From NCBI GenBank assembly GCA_965262315.1, contig CBDHFJ010000130.1, positions 1-17,922 on the forward strand: DNA of 17,922 nucleotides, read 5' to 3'. The notes under the pieces were generated by a model that ran no database searches, was not told the DNA's origin, and worked only from the letters and a program-made list of their open reading frames with translations. Both the position numbers and the translations under genes were made by a program. Each line of letters opens with the position of its first letter. The first letter of the stretch is position 1. This document shows, piece by piece, positions 5,958 to 12,893 of the stretch. This DNA comes from JBCCFK01 sp965262315 (GTDB lineage: Bacteria; Actinomycetota; Acidimicrobiia; Acidimicrobiales; UBA8592).

Positions 5958-7544
5958 ATGGAACCCACCACAGCAATCGAAGAACACGGCGAGGTCGAGG
6001 TTGCGACCACCGCGTCGCAGCGCCGCTGGATCCTCATCGCCACCTGCCTGGCGCTGCTGGCGATCATGGTCTCGGTGTCGGGCCTCAACGTCGCCCAGGG
6101 CGCGTTGGCCGCCGATCTGGGAGCCAGCCAGAGCGAACTGCTCTGGATCATCAACGGCTTCACGGTCGCGCTGGCGGCCACACTGCTGCCGCTCGGCGCG
6201 CTCGGTGACCGCATCGGCCGCAAGAGTGTCCTGATCGTCGGCACCACCGCCTTCGCCGCGCTGAACGTGGCATCGGCCTTCGCCGACAGCGCCGGCCTGC
6301 TCATCGGCCTCCGGGTCGCCATGGGAGTGAGCGCGGCTCTCGTCATGCCGGCCACCCTCTCCACCATCACCGCCGCCTTCCCGCCCGAGGAGCGGGGTCG
6401 TGCCGTCGGTGTGTGGACCGGCGTTGCCGGTGGTGGTGGCGTCATCGGCCTGATCAGCTCGGCGATCCTCGTCGACAACGTGTCCTGGCCCTGGGTCTTC
6501 GCCGCCCCGATCGGCATCGCCCTGGCCTCGCTGGCCATCACCATCCCCATGGTTCCGAACACGCAGGAGCTCGCCCAGGGCGCCTTCGACCGCATCGGCT
6601 CGCTCCTGTCGGTCCTGGCGGTCGGTGGCATCGTGCTGGCCATCCACGAGGGGCCCGAAGTCGGCTGGACCGCCGCCATCACCGTGACCGGTGCCGTGGT
6701 CGGCGTCCTCGCCCTGATCGGTTTCGTCGCCTGGGAACGCCGCCAGGCCGCCCCGCTGTTGGACGTCAACGTCTTCACCAACCGGGTGCTGTCGGCCGGC
6801 GCGCTCTCGTTGACCGTGATGTTCGCCCTGATCATCGGGATGTTCCTGGTGATGATCCAGTTCCTCCAGGCCGTCCTCGAGTTCAGCGCCATCCGGGCCT
6901 CGGTCGCACTCCTGCCGATGATCGCCGTGCTCATGGCCGTGGCCCCGGTTGCTCCGTCGATCTCGCAACGCTTCGGCTATCGCAACACCATGACGGCGTC
7001 GCTGGTGGTCGTTGCGGGTGCCTTGGGCTGGCTCGCCCTGGTCCCGGCGGCTCCGTCCTACATGGACGTCGCCCCGGCGCTGGTCGTGCTGGGCCTGGCC
7101 CTCGGCGTCGCCATGACCCCGTCGACCACGGCGATCACCGAGTCGCTCCCCGCCGAGAAGCAGGGTGTGGCCTCGGCCCTCAACGACACCGTTCGTGAGC
7201 TCGGCGGCGCCATCGGCGTGGCCCTGATCGGCTCGGTCCTCGCCTCCGGCTACCGCGCCAGCGTCGCCGACACCGCGGAGTCGCTCGAGCCCGAGCTCGG
7301 CCACCTGGTCGAGGAGGGTATCGGCGGTGCGTTCGTGGCCGCCCAGCAGGCCGGACCCGCAGGCGGCGAGATCATCGCCAGTGCCCAGTCGGCCTTCCTC
7401 GACGGCTGGGGGCCGGCCATGTGGTTGGCCTCCGGCATCGCGGCCGCCACGGCCCTCGCCGCGTTCCGGATCATCCCGGCGGACGCCGACGCCTCGGTCG
7501 TCGTGTCCGACCACGCCGACGACCACGAGCTCTTCGCAGCCTGA
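5958..7544 (+). CDS. MFS multidrug efflux transporter, DHA2 (EmrB/QacA, 14-helix) type
   Basis: This is a 528-residue membrane protein with the length and hydrophobic pattern of 14-helix drug:H+ antiporters. Motif A, GALGDRIGRKSVL, is at about 80-92 between helices 2 and 3. A motif C-like stretch (GVAGGGGVIGLISSAIL) follows in helix 5, and a long C-terminal loop (ADTAESLEPELGHLVEEGIGG) precedes the last helix, as in EmrB/QacA relatives. Helix 1 has Ser39 where most DHA2 pumps carry the motif D1 Asp, which may alter coupling. The start ATG at 5958 has a GGAG site 10 nt upstream and follows the operator cluster. Divergence from TetR suggests induction by its substrate. It ends 5 nt before a strong hairpin. 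Confidence 0.9.
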   Translation: MEPTTAIEEHGEVEVATTASQRRWILIATCLALLAIMVSVSGLNVAQGALAADLGASQSELLWIINGFTVALAATLLPLGALGDRIGRKSVLIVGTTAFAALNVASAFADSAGLLIGLRVAMGVSAALVMPATLSTITAAFPPEERGRAVGVWTGVAGGGGVIGLISSAILVDNVSWPWVFAAPIGIALASLAITIPMVPNTQELAQGAFDRIGSLLSVLAVGGIVLAIHEGPEVGWTAAITVTGAVVGVLALIGFVAWERRQAAPLLDVNVFTNRVLSAGALSLTVMFALIIGMFLVMIQFLQAVLEFSAIRASVALLPMIAVLMAVAPVAPSISQRFGYRNTMTASLVVVAGALGWLALVPAAPSYMDVAPALVVLGLALGVAMTPSTTAITESLPAEKQGVASALNDTVRELGGAIGVALIGSVLASGYRASVADTAESLEPELGHLVEEGIGGAFVAAQQAGPAGGEIIASAQSAFLDGWGPAMWLASGIAAATALAAFRIIPADADASVVVSDHADDHELFAA

Positions 7545-7549
7545 TTGTC

Positions 7550-7577
7550 CCGATGGGCGACGCGTGTCGCCCATCGG
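7550..7577 (+). terminator. Perfect 12-bp stem hairpin after the MFS gene
   Basis: CCGATGGGCGAC (7550-7561), loop GCGT, and GTCGCCCATCGG (7566-7577) form an uninterrupted 12-bp stem starting 5 nt after the MFS stop. There is no T-run, so it would be a U-less (hairpin-only) terminator or an mRNA 3'-end stabiliser. It is followed directly by the 22-bp dispersed repeat at 7575-7596. Confidence 0.6.
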
Positions 7578-7596
7578 CTGCGCCTGAGGCGCCGAG
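7575..7596 (+). repeat. 22-bp dispersed element, copy 1
   Basis: This copy reads CGGCTGCGCCTGAGG followed by CGCCGAG. Its exact reverse complement occurs at 9720-9741. The core GCGCCT-G-AGGCGC is itself nearly self-complementary. In both places the element begins with the last bases of a 3' hairpin and is followed by a related CGCTC..CCCTCGC tract. Both lie between convergent genes. Confidence 0.65.
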
Positions 7597-7627
7597 CCGC
7601 TCCTCCTCCCTCGCCGCTTCCGCACGC

Positions 7628-7657
7628 CGTCGGCGCACCTTCGTTGGTGCGCCGACG
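7628..7657 (-). terminator. 12-bp stem hairpin after the F420-reductase-like gene
   Basis: CGTCGGCGCACC (7628-7639), loop of 6, and GGTGCGCCGACG (7646-7657) form a perfect stem. On the minus strand it begins 12 nt after the stop codon of the gene ending at 7670. With the hairpin at 7550-7577 it gives each convergent gene its own 3' structure. No T-tract is present. Confidence 0.55.
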
Positions 7658-7669
7658 TTGCGCGTGCGG

Positions 7670-8287
7670 TCAGCGGTGGAGCTTGGCGAAGCCGAAGTCC
7701 CGACCCTGGCCAACCCGGAACGCCATGTGGATCCACAGGGCGGCGAAGCCCTCGAGTAGGTGCACGGTGTCTCGTCCGCCGATGGCGAGGGCGTCGAACC
7801 CCATGTCGGTGGCCAGGGCGGCAACGGTGTCGACCGCGCCCTCATCGCCGGCGACGGGGAGGAACAGGGCGGTGCCGTCGTCCACCACGGGGTGCAGGAA
7901 GGCCTCGGCGCCGATGGTGTTGAATGCCTTGACGATCCTGGCGCCCGGGTTTGCATCTGCGATGACGTCGACGATCGTCACCGCTCCCTCGGGGAGATCC
8001 GAGCCGACCGTATTGGTGGCGTCGACGAGGATCGCATCGCCCACGTCGCCGAGCGCCGCGACCGTGTCGGCGACAGCGCCGTACGGCACGGCGAGGATGA
8101 TGACGTCGGCGCCCTCGGCCGCCTGACCCAGGCCGACGACCTCGAGGCCGGTGGCGGCCTGGGCCGCCTGGACCTTGTCGCTGTCGGGGTTGCGAGCCGC
8201 GAAGCGGACCGTGTGACCCACCTCGGCGAGGCGGGTGGCGAGGTTGGTGCCGACGACGCCGGCGCCGACGACGGTGATGCTGGTCAT
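7670..8287 (-). CDS. NADPH-dependent F420 reductase-like NAD(P)-binding protein
   Basis: This 205-residue protein is a Rossmann-fold member of the F420:NADP oxidoreductase / COG2085 family. It opens with ITVVGAGVVGTNLATRLAEVGH (4-25) carrying the GxGxxG dinucleotide loop at 8-13. FAARNPDSDK after strand 2 is suited to recognising the NADP 2'-phosphate. ADVIILAVPYGAVAD, ILVDATNTVGSD and the family-typical IVKAFNTIGAE segment follow. The family transfers hydride between NADP(H) and F420, but many short members have no proven substrate. An AGAGGA ribosome site precedes the ATG. It lies 17 nt downstream of the DJ-1-like gene and is probably co-transcribed with it. Confidence 0.82.
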   Translation of the reverse strand: MTSITVVGAGVVGTNLATRLAEVGHTVRFAARNPDSDKVQAAQAATGLEVVGLGQAAEGADVIILAVPYGAVADTVAALGDVGDAILVDATNTVGSDLPEGAVTIVDVIADANPGARIVKAFNTIGAEAFLHPVVDDGTALFLPVAGDEGAVDTVAALATDMGFDALAIGGRDTVHLLEGFAALWIHMAFRVGQGRDFGFAKLHR

Positions 8288-8304
8288 GGTGTGGTCCTCT
8301 CGGT

Positions 8305-9022
8305 TCAGGCGAGGGCGGCGATGGCGAGGCGGGCTGCCTCGGCACCGGAGTGCTGCTGTTGGCCCGTGATGAGGTGGCCGTCCTGGATGGCGTGGCTGAC
8401 CATCGGCTCGCCAGCGATGAAGGTGGTGTCATCGATTCTGGCGGCCTCGTCCTCGATCCAGAACGGCTGGATCTTGGTGCCGGCGGCCGACTCGGCATAG
8501 CGCTCCTCGTCCGAGGTGAAGCCGGTCCACTTCTTGCCAGCGACGATGAGGTCACCGGACGCCGAGGTGGCGTCGAGGAGCACGCACGTGGCGTGACAGA
8601 CGACGGTCGTCGGCTTGCCCGCGTCGTAGAAGTCGGTGACGACGGCTTCGACGGCGCTTGTTGTGGCGGAAGGTCTGCATGGGGCCCTGTCCGCCCACCA
8701 GGAAGACGGTGTCGAAGTCGTCGACGGACAGCTCCGCCAGCGGGCGGGTGGCCTCGAGTCGCGCGACCTTCGCCGGATCCGCCAGGAAGGCCTTGGAGAC
8801 CTCGTCGTCGGCGGAGTAGCCGTGGTCGGCGTAGGGGTCGGAGTAGTCGTCGTAGAACAGCGCGCCGCCGTCGGGGCTGAACAGTTCCGTGCGGTAGCCG
8901 GCCGTCTCGAACTCGGCGAGCGGGTGGCTGAGCTCGGCCAGCCAGAAACCGATCGGCCAGCCGGTCACCTCGGAGGTGGCCTTGTTGGAGAGGACGAATG
9001 CGACTGAGGGTTGCGTGGTCAT
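8305..9022 (-). pseudogene. DJ-1/PfpI (Hsp31-like) family protein split by a +1 frameshift
   Basis: Two abutting frames together make one about 238-residue DJ-1/PfpI protein. The N-terminal frame (from ATG 9022) carries GWPIGFWLAELSHPLAEFETAGYR and SPDGG, ending in the strand VFLVGGQGPMQTFRHNK. The homologous continuation AVEAVVTDFYDAGKPTTVVCHATCVLLDA is in the next frame, reached by ignoring one base at about 8656 (AAG-C-GCC on the minus strand). The nucleophile-elbow cysteine (VVCHA) and the C-terminal GAEAARLAIAALA are in the second frame. Family members are glyoxalase/chaperone-like hydrolases. As given, translation would run into an arginine-rich tail and lose the catalytic Cys. A one-base error in the sequence is as likely as a true null allele. 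AGGAA precedes the start. Confidence 0.85.
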
Positions 9023-9044
9023 TGGGAGTTCCTGTCTCAGGGAT

Positions 9045-9071
9045 ACGATACAGCTACGTAACGTAAGTAAG
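9045..9071. promoter_or_regulatory. Promoter/operator region between the DJ-1-like gene and TetR
   Basis: The minus-strand box TATCGT (9050-9045) could be the -10 of the DJ-1-like gene. Immediately beyond it lies an AT-richer stretch with two tandem ACGTA units (9056-9065) followed by AGTA (9066-9069). The 20 bp at 9053-9072 are imperfectly symmetric. The stretch contrasts with the G+C-rich surroundings and is a reasonable binding site for the divergent TetR protein. No good -35 was found. Confidence 0.35.
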
Positions 9072-9116
9072 CATGCCTGCTATTCCCATTTCGATCCAGT
9101 CATGTCACGGAATGCC

Positions 9117-9128
9117 TAGGATGGGTCC
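9117..9128 (+). promoter_or_regulatory. Leaderless -10 box of the TetR gene at 9129
   Basis: TAGGAT (9117-9122) is followed by 6 nt and then the GTG start at 9129. The spacing is identical to that at 3831 and 14908. No ribosome-binding site is present, so the mRNA probably starts at the GTG. Confidence 0.55.
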
Positions 9129-9698
9129 GTGAGTAGTCCGGCGGGCCGCCCCCGCGACACCGACCTCGACCATGCGATCATCACGGCGACCCAGCGACTC
9201 CTGGGCGAGGTCGGCTACGAGGCGCTGAGCATCGCCGCGATTGCGGAGCGGGCTGGAACCACGCGACCGGCCGTCTATCGCCGGTATGGCGACAAGGCCA
9301 GCCTCGCCATCGCCGCCATCTCGGCGCTCGCCACCACGCTGGCGCCGGAGCCGGGCGACGATCCGTTCGAGGACCTCGTCGCCGAGCTCACGGCGTTCCG
9401 CAAGGGCATCACCGGGGTCAACGGGTTGGCGCTCGCCGCCGTCGCGCTGAGCGACGCCACCGACGAGGGCGTCCGCTCGGCCTACCAGGCGGAGGTCGTC
9501 GCCCCGAGACGAGCCCGGATCGGGGCGATCATCGAACGAGCAGTCGGCGACGGCACGCTGCGCGACAAGGCGGCCGACCGACGAGTGGCCGTGACCATGT
9601 GCACCGGCTCCTGGTACGCGTTCGCCTTGGCGGGCGAGACCCCACCCCGTGACTGGCCGAGGCGCACCGCGACACTGGTCTGGCGCGCGCTCGGCTAG
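9129..9698 (+). CDS. TetR-family transcriptional regulator
   Basis: This 189-residue repressor has the basic lead-in AGRPRDTDLD and the helix-turn-helix LSIAAIAERAGTTRPAVYRRYGDK (about 33-56), the YRRY ending being the recognition-helix signature. The C-terminal ligand domain resembles the TetR_C_16-like type, with RARIGAIIERAVGDGTLR near 130-150. It starts with GTG, supported by the TAGGAT box. It is divergent from the frameshifted DJ-1 and F420-reductase-like genes, which are its likely targets along with itself. The ligand is unknown. Confidence 0.9.
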   Translation: MSSPAGRPRDTDLDHAIITATQRLLGEVGYEALSIAAIAERAGTTRPAVYRRYGDKASLAIAAISALATTLAPEPGDDPFEDLVAELTAFRKGITGVNGLALAAVALSDATDEGVRSAYQAEVVAPRRARIGAIIERAVGDGTLRDKAADRRVAVTMCTGSWYAFALAGETPPRDWPRRTATLVWRALG

Positions 9699-9719
9699 GA
9701 GCGAGGGACCGAGCGACGT

Positions 9720-9741
9720 CTCGGCGCCTCAGGCGCAGCCG
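9720..9741 (-). repeat. 22-bp dispersed element, copy 2 (inverted)
   Basis: This is the exact reverse complement of the 22 bp at 7575-7596. On the minus strand it follows the 3' hairpin of the enoyl-CoA isomerase-like gene in the same order as copy 1 follows the MFS hairpin. Confidence 0.65.
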
Positions 9742-9767
9742 CATCGCCACAAGCGTGGCGACTGCGG
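9739..9767 (-). terminator. Hairpin after the enoyl-CoA isomerase-like gene
   Basis: The plus-strand arms CCGCA-TCGCCAC (9739-9750) and GTGGCGA-C-TGCGG (9755-9767), with loop AAGC, give a 12-bp stem with a single bulged C. On the minus strand it begins 11 nt after the stop at 9779. Its stem sequence differs from that at 7550-7577 but preserves pairing, and both run into the same 22-bp element. Confidence 0.55.
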
Positions 9768-9778
9768 TTCGATACCGC

Positions 9779-10498
9779 CTAGCGGTAGTCGGCGAGGTTG
9801 CGGAGCATGTGGGCAGCGCCGTGCGGCTGGTTGATCGCTGCGTTCTCGCCGTACATCTGCTGCTTCTGCCAGCCGTAGTTCTCGCGGTTGGCGGCCAGGT
9901 GGGCGAGCGACGCGGCACGCTCGATGCTCGCTTCGCGCACGTGCTCCAGCGGCACCGCGGACTCCACGAAGCCGGCGGCCACGGCATCGGGCGCCGTCCA
10001 ACGCTTCGCCAGCAGCACGGTCTGGTGGAACGCTGATGCCGACAGCTTGTGCTTGAACAGGGCCACCTCGGGGATCGGGATCGTGAGCCCGATCTCCAGT
10101 TCGTTGGCGCAGAGGAAGCCCCGGTCCTCGCGCATGATCCGCACGTCGTGGCAGAGCGCCGACATGAACCCTGCACCGAACCCGTGACCGTTGATCGCAC
10201 ACACGGTGGGGACCGGCAGCGTGATGATGCGGCCCATGACCTCCATGAACTCGGCCCCGAACACCTTGCGGTCGCCGCCCGGATGGTCGGGGTCGGATCC
10301 CATGATCCACTCCACGTCGAGCCCGTTGGAGAAGAACTTCTCGTGTGCGGACGCGGTGACCAGCGCTGCGGGGCCTTCGGAGGCCTCGATCTCGTCGAGC
10401 GCCTTGGCGAACTCCCGGGTGAAGGTGGTGGTCCACCGGTTCTCGCCGTCCACCATCGTGAGGACGAAGACGTGCTCGTGCCGCTCCAACTCGATCAT
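9779..10498 (-). CDS. Crotonase-fold enoyl-CoA hydratase/isomerase, probably Delta3-Delta2 isomerase-like
   Basis: This 239-residue crotonase-fold enzyme acts on acyl-CoA thioesters. The oxyanion-hole strands are KFFSNGLDVEWI (54-65) and INGHGFGAGFMSALCHDVRIM (102-122). Glu133 in FLCANELEIGLTIP occupies the first catalytic Glu position (Glu144 of rat hydratase). The second hydratase Glu (Glu164) appears to be replaced by Gln159 in SAFHQTVLL. A single catalytic Glu suits an isomerase shifting a 3-enoyl double bond, as in ECI1/plant ECI proteins, rather than a hydratase. The alignment was done by eye. The ATG is 7 nt after a TACCCT box and 20 nt from the upstream dioxygenase stop. Confidence 0.83.
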   Translation of the reverse strand: MIELERHEHVFVLTMVDGENRWTTTFTREFAKALDEIEASEGPAALVTASAHEKFFSNGLDVEWIMGSDPDHPGGDRKVFGAEFMEVMGRIITLPVPTVCAINGHGFGAGFMSALCHDVRIMREDRGFLCANELEIGLTIPIPEVALFKHKLSASAFHQTVLLAKRWTAPDAVAAGFVESAVPLEHVREASIERAASLAHLAANRENYGWQKQQMYGENAAINQPHGAAHMLRNLADYR

Positions 10499-10505
10499 GC
10501 GCGGC

Positions 10506-10511
10506 AGGGTA
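10506..10511 (-). promoter_or_regulatory. Leaderless -10 box of the enoyl-CoA isomerase-like gene
   Basis: Minus-strand TACCCT lies 7 nt upstream of the ATG at 10498. It sits in the 20-nt gap after the dioxygenase gene, implying that the gene can be transcribed independently of its upstream neighbour. Confidence 0.45.
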
Positions 10512-10518
10512 GTGGCGC

Positions 10519-11361
10519 TCAGACCGGGCGGTCACCCTTGACGGTGATGCGCCGCATGCGGCGGGTGTGGCCGGCGAAGTCGAACAGCGCGTGGTGCTGA
10601 ACGCTGCGGTTGTCCCACATGGTGAGCGTGCCCGGCTCCCAGCGGACCCGGCAGGTGAAGCGCTCGTGGACGGCGTGCTCCCAGAGGAAGCGCAGGAGCG
10701 CGTCAGACTCCGGGCGCGTCATGCCCACGATGCGGGTCGTGAACGCTCGATTGACGTAGAGGCCCTTGCGGCCGGTCTCGGGGTGGGTGCGGACGACCGG
10801 ATGCTCGACGCGGGTGGCGGCGATGTCGGCGTTCTTGGTCTTCATGTCCTTGCTGGTGGTCGACTGGCCGCGGTCGCCGTACTGGCGCTCGGCCGAGTGG
10901 ATGGCGACCAGGCCGTCGAGCATCCCCTTCATCGTGTCGCTCAACGCGTCGTACGCGGCGTGTTGGTTGGCGAAGAGGGTGTCGCCGCCGACCGGCGGGA
11001 GTTCGACGGCGTAGAGGATCGAGCCGAGATCGGGCTCGTCGAGGAACGTCACGTCGGTGTGCCAGCCACCGCCGAAGTTGATCCGGTCGTCAGGGTTGGT
11101 GACCACGTCGAGGACTTCCGGGTGGTCGGCGTTCATCTCGACGAAGGGGTGCTCGTCCAGGTCCCCGAAGCGTCGGCCGAACTCGATCTGCTCCGCTGGC
11201 GACAGGTCCTGGCCGCGGAACGCCAGGACGTGATGATCGAGGAACGCCCGATGGACCGCGGCGAAGCCGGCGTCGTCGAGCGCTCGCAGGTCGAGCCCGA
11301 ACACCTCGGCGCCGACGAGTCCCGAGAGCGGCCGCAGATCCAGTTCCATCGTGGTGGTCAC
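10519..11361 (-). CDS. TauD/TfdA-family Fe(II)/2-oxoglutarate dioxygenase
   Basis: This 280-residue enzyme has the complete facial-triad signature. His101 and Asp103 lie in GGWHTDVTF, and the distal His256 lies in TMWDNRSVQHHA. The 2-oxoglutarate-binding Arg is in the following HTRRMRRITV segment (Arg267 or Arg270). Length and the N-terminal IGAEV/DLR...HHVLAFRGQDL block agree with taurine or alkyl-sulfate/phenoxyacid dioxygenases. It would couple 2-oxoglutarate decarboxylation to substrate hydroxylation, often releasing sulfite or aldehyde. The substrate cannot be named. The GTG at 11361 is chosen over the ATG at 11349 because a TACTGT box sits 7 nt upstream. No sulfonate transporter lies nearby. 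Confidence 0.92.
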   Translation of the reverse strand: MTTTMELDLRPLSGLVGAEVFGLDLRALDDAGFAAVHRAFLDHHVLAFRGQDLSPAEQIEFGRRFGDLDEHPFVEMNADHPEVLDVVTNPDDRINFGGGWHTDVTFLDEPDLGSILYAVELPPVGGDTLFANQHAAYDALSDTMKGMLDGLVAIHSAERQYGDRGQSTTSKDMKTKNADIAATRVEHPVVRTHPETGRKGLYVNRAFTTRIVGMTRPESDALLRFLWEHAVHERFTCRVRWEPGTLTMWDNRSVQHHALFDFAGHTRRMRRITVKGDRPV

Positions 11362-11368
11362 GCCATCA

Positions 11369-11374
11369 ACAGTA
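11369..11374 (-). promoter_or_regulatory. Leaderless -10 box of the TauD-type gene
   Basis: Minus-strand TACTGT lies 7 nt before the GTG start at 11361, in the 64-nt gap after the AraC gene. It decides the start codon and implies separate transcription from the AraC operon. Confidence 0.5.
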
Positions 11375-11425
11375 GGTTCCTCGGCGCTGCCACGACGGCC
11401 CGGAGGATGATTGCGGTGTCGGGGC

Positions 11426-12406
11426 TCAGCCCGATGCCTGGATGGCGGTGGCCACGGGGTCGAGCCGAGCGTGGCTCGGTGGGTGGCCCGTCACCCGCTT
11501 GTAGGCCCGGCTGAAGGCGGCCTCGGATCCGTAGCCGAGGCGCATGGCCACGTCGAAGACCGAGAGGCCCTCGGTGCGGAGGATGTCGGTGGCCACGTGC
11601 ATGCGCCACTCGGTCACGTACTGCATTGGGGACTGACCCACGAGTTCGGTGAAGCGGGCGGAGAACGCTGAGCGAGACACCGCACACTCCGCGGCGAGGG
11701 CGGCGACGGTCCAGTCCCGTTCGGGTGACCGGTGGACCATGGCGATGGCATGACCGACGACGGGGTCGCGCAGCGCGCCGAGCCAGCCCTGCTGGGCATC
11801 GGGTGTGGTCTCGAGCCAGGAACGGATGGCCTGGATCACCAGGATGTCGCTCAGCCGGGTCACGACGGCCTCCCCACCCGGCTCGGGGTTCCTGGTCTCG
11901 GCGGCCATGAGCCCGATGAGCCCGTCGAACCAGGGCCAACCGGTGTCGGCGGCGGCGCCACGGACATGGATGACGTCGGGCAGCATCGCCACCATGAATC
12001 TGGCCGCCGGATGACCGAATTGCACGAGGCCACAGATGAGGTCGGTCGCCCCGCCACCGCCGCCGTGCCGGAGCACGGCGTACTGGCGGCTGATGTAGTC
12101 GTGGGGCAGGTCGAAGACCACCGGCGTCGGCGTCCCGTCCACGTCCCAGGCGGTGTGGCCGCCACCCCGGGGGAGGACCACGATGTCGCCCGCGGTGACG
12201 ACGTGCTCGTTGCCGTCGTTGTCCAGCAGGGTGCAGGTGCCCTGGGTGACGACGTGGAACCAGACGCAGTCCTCCATCTCGGGCAGGTGGATGCCCCACG
12301 GTTCGCTGAGCTCGGACCGGCAGTAGAACACGCCTTCCATGCGGAGGAAGTGCAGCGCCTCGGCCAGGGGGTCGGAGATGAGGGGGATCTCGTGCGGGGC
12401 ATCCAT
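11426..12406 (-). CDS. AraC-family regulator with N-terminal cupin domain
   Basis: This 326-residue protein has an N-terminal cupin sensor (about 24-105, including CVWFHVVTQGTCTL and TAGDIVVLPRGGGHT, Cupin_6-like). A helical linker follows, then a C-terminal AraC DNA-binding domain from about 215 to 312. The two helix-turn-helix units are visible: WTVAALAAECAVSRSAFSARF (232-252) and LSVFDVAMRLGYGSEAAFSRAYKR (281-304), the second with the usual GY.s..aFsraFkr signature. It is the third gene of a run with PPOX and DUF1772 genes; the start ATG is 4 nt beyond the DUF1772 stop, with GAGGAC serving as its ribosome site. It probably controls this operon and possibly itself. Effector unknown. Confidence 0.92.
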   Translation of the reverse strand: MDAPHEIPLISDPLAEALHFLRMEGVFYCRSELSEPWGIHLPEMEDCVWFHVVTQGTCTLLDNDGNEHVVTAGDIVVLPRGGGHTAWDVDGTPTPVVFDLPHDYISRQYAVLRHGGGGGATDLICGLVQFGHPAARFMVAMLPDVIHVRGAAADTGWPWFDGLIGLMAAETRNPEPGGEAVVTRLSDILVIQAIRSWLETTPDAQQGWLGALRDPVVGHAIAMVHRSPERDWTVAALAAECAVSRSAFSARFTELVGQSPMQYVTEWRMHVATDILRTEGLSVFDVAMRLGYGSEAAFSRAYKRVTGHPPSHARLDPVATAIQASG

Positions 12407-12410
12407 GGGG

Positions 12411-12893
12411 TCAGTCCTCGATGACGGCGATGAGGGCGATGGTGAGGGCGGCCAGGTTGGCCAGGGTGCGGGCGCCGTGCCACCGGTTCCACGGGCCTTC
12501 GTAGGTGGTGCGGGCGGTGTGCACGTCGGCGTCGCTCGCCTCCGCCAGCGGGATCCGGTCCAGGGCGTTGTTGAGCGGCACGTTGCCGCCGCCGGTGACG
12601 CCCAGCACGCCGACGAGGTACGTGCCCGCGGCGGCGAGGAGGAGCCCCCCGCGGCGCTGGTCCCCACCGCGCCACTGGGCGATGCCGGCGACCGCCAGCA
12701 ACACCGGGGTGAGCAGGAACGGCAGGATGAAGCCGGGGTTGATGATCGCCCGGTTGATGGTCTGCATCGTGGTGACGTAGGTGCGGTCCGGGACCAGGCG
12801 GGTGCCGGGGATGACCGAGACGGCCCAGGCGAACCAGAGTCCCGCCATCAGCGCGGTGCTGGCGACTGCGATGATCGTGATGGCGGGGGTCAT
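12411..12893 (-). CDS. DUF1772 (anthrone oxygenase-like) membrane protein
   Basis: This 160-residue integral membrane protein has about four hydrophobic segments (near 5-28, 52-72, 82-102 and 140-157). The conserved DUF1772 features are present: GNVPLNNALD (103-112) before helix 3's end and WNRWHGARTLAN (135-146) before the last helix. Some fungal relatives take part in anthrone oxidation, but bacterial members are mostly uncharacterised. It overlaps the PPOX gene stop as ATGA (12893-12890) and is followed 4 nt later by the AraC gene, so the three are co-translated. A quinone or aromatic oxidation role together with the PPOX protein is possible but unproven. Confidence 0.82.
   Translation of the reverse strand: MTPAITIIAVASTALMAGLWFAWAVSVIPGTRLVPDRTYVTTMQTINRAIINPGFILPFLLTPVLLAVAGIAQWRGGDQRRGGLLLAAAGTYLVGVLGVTGGGNVPLNNALDRIPLAEASDADVHTARTTYEGPWNRWHGARTLANLAALTIALIAVIED

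Noticed and set aside
5811..7736. Long minus-strand open frame (over 600 codons) antisense to the MFS gene
   Set aside because: It is Gly/Asp/Arg/His-rich low-complexity translation, typical of antisense frames in G+C-rich DNA, and it directly opposes a clear MFS gene with motif A and membrane helices.
8640..8665. Programmed +1 frameshift in the DJ-1-like gene
   Set aside because: There is no slippery sequence, in-frame stop or stimulatory structure at the junction, and the zero frame continues for dozens of codons of arginine-rich nonsense.
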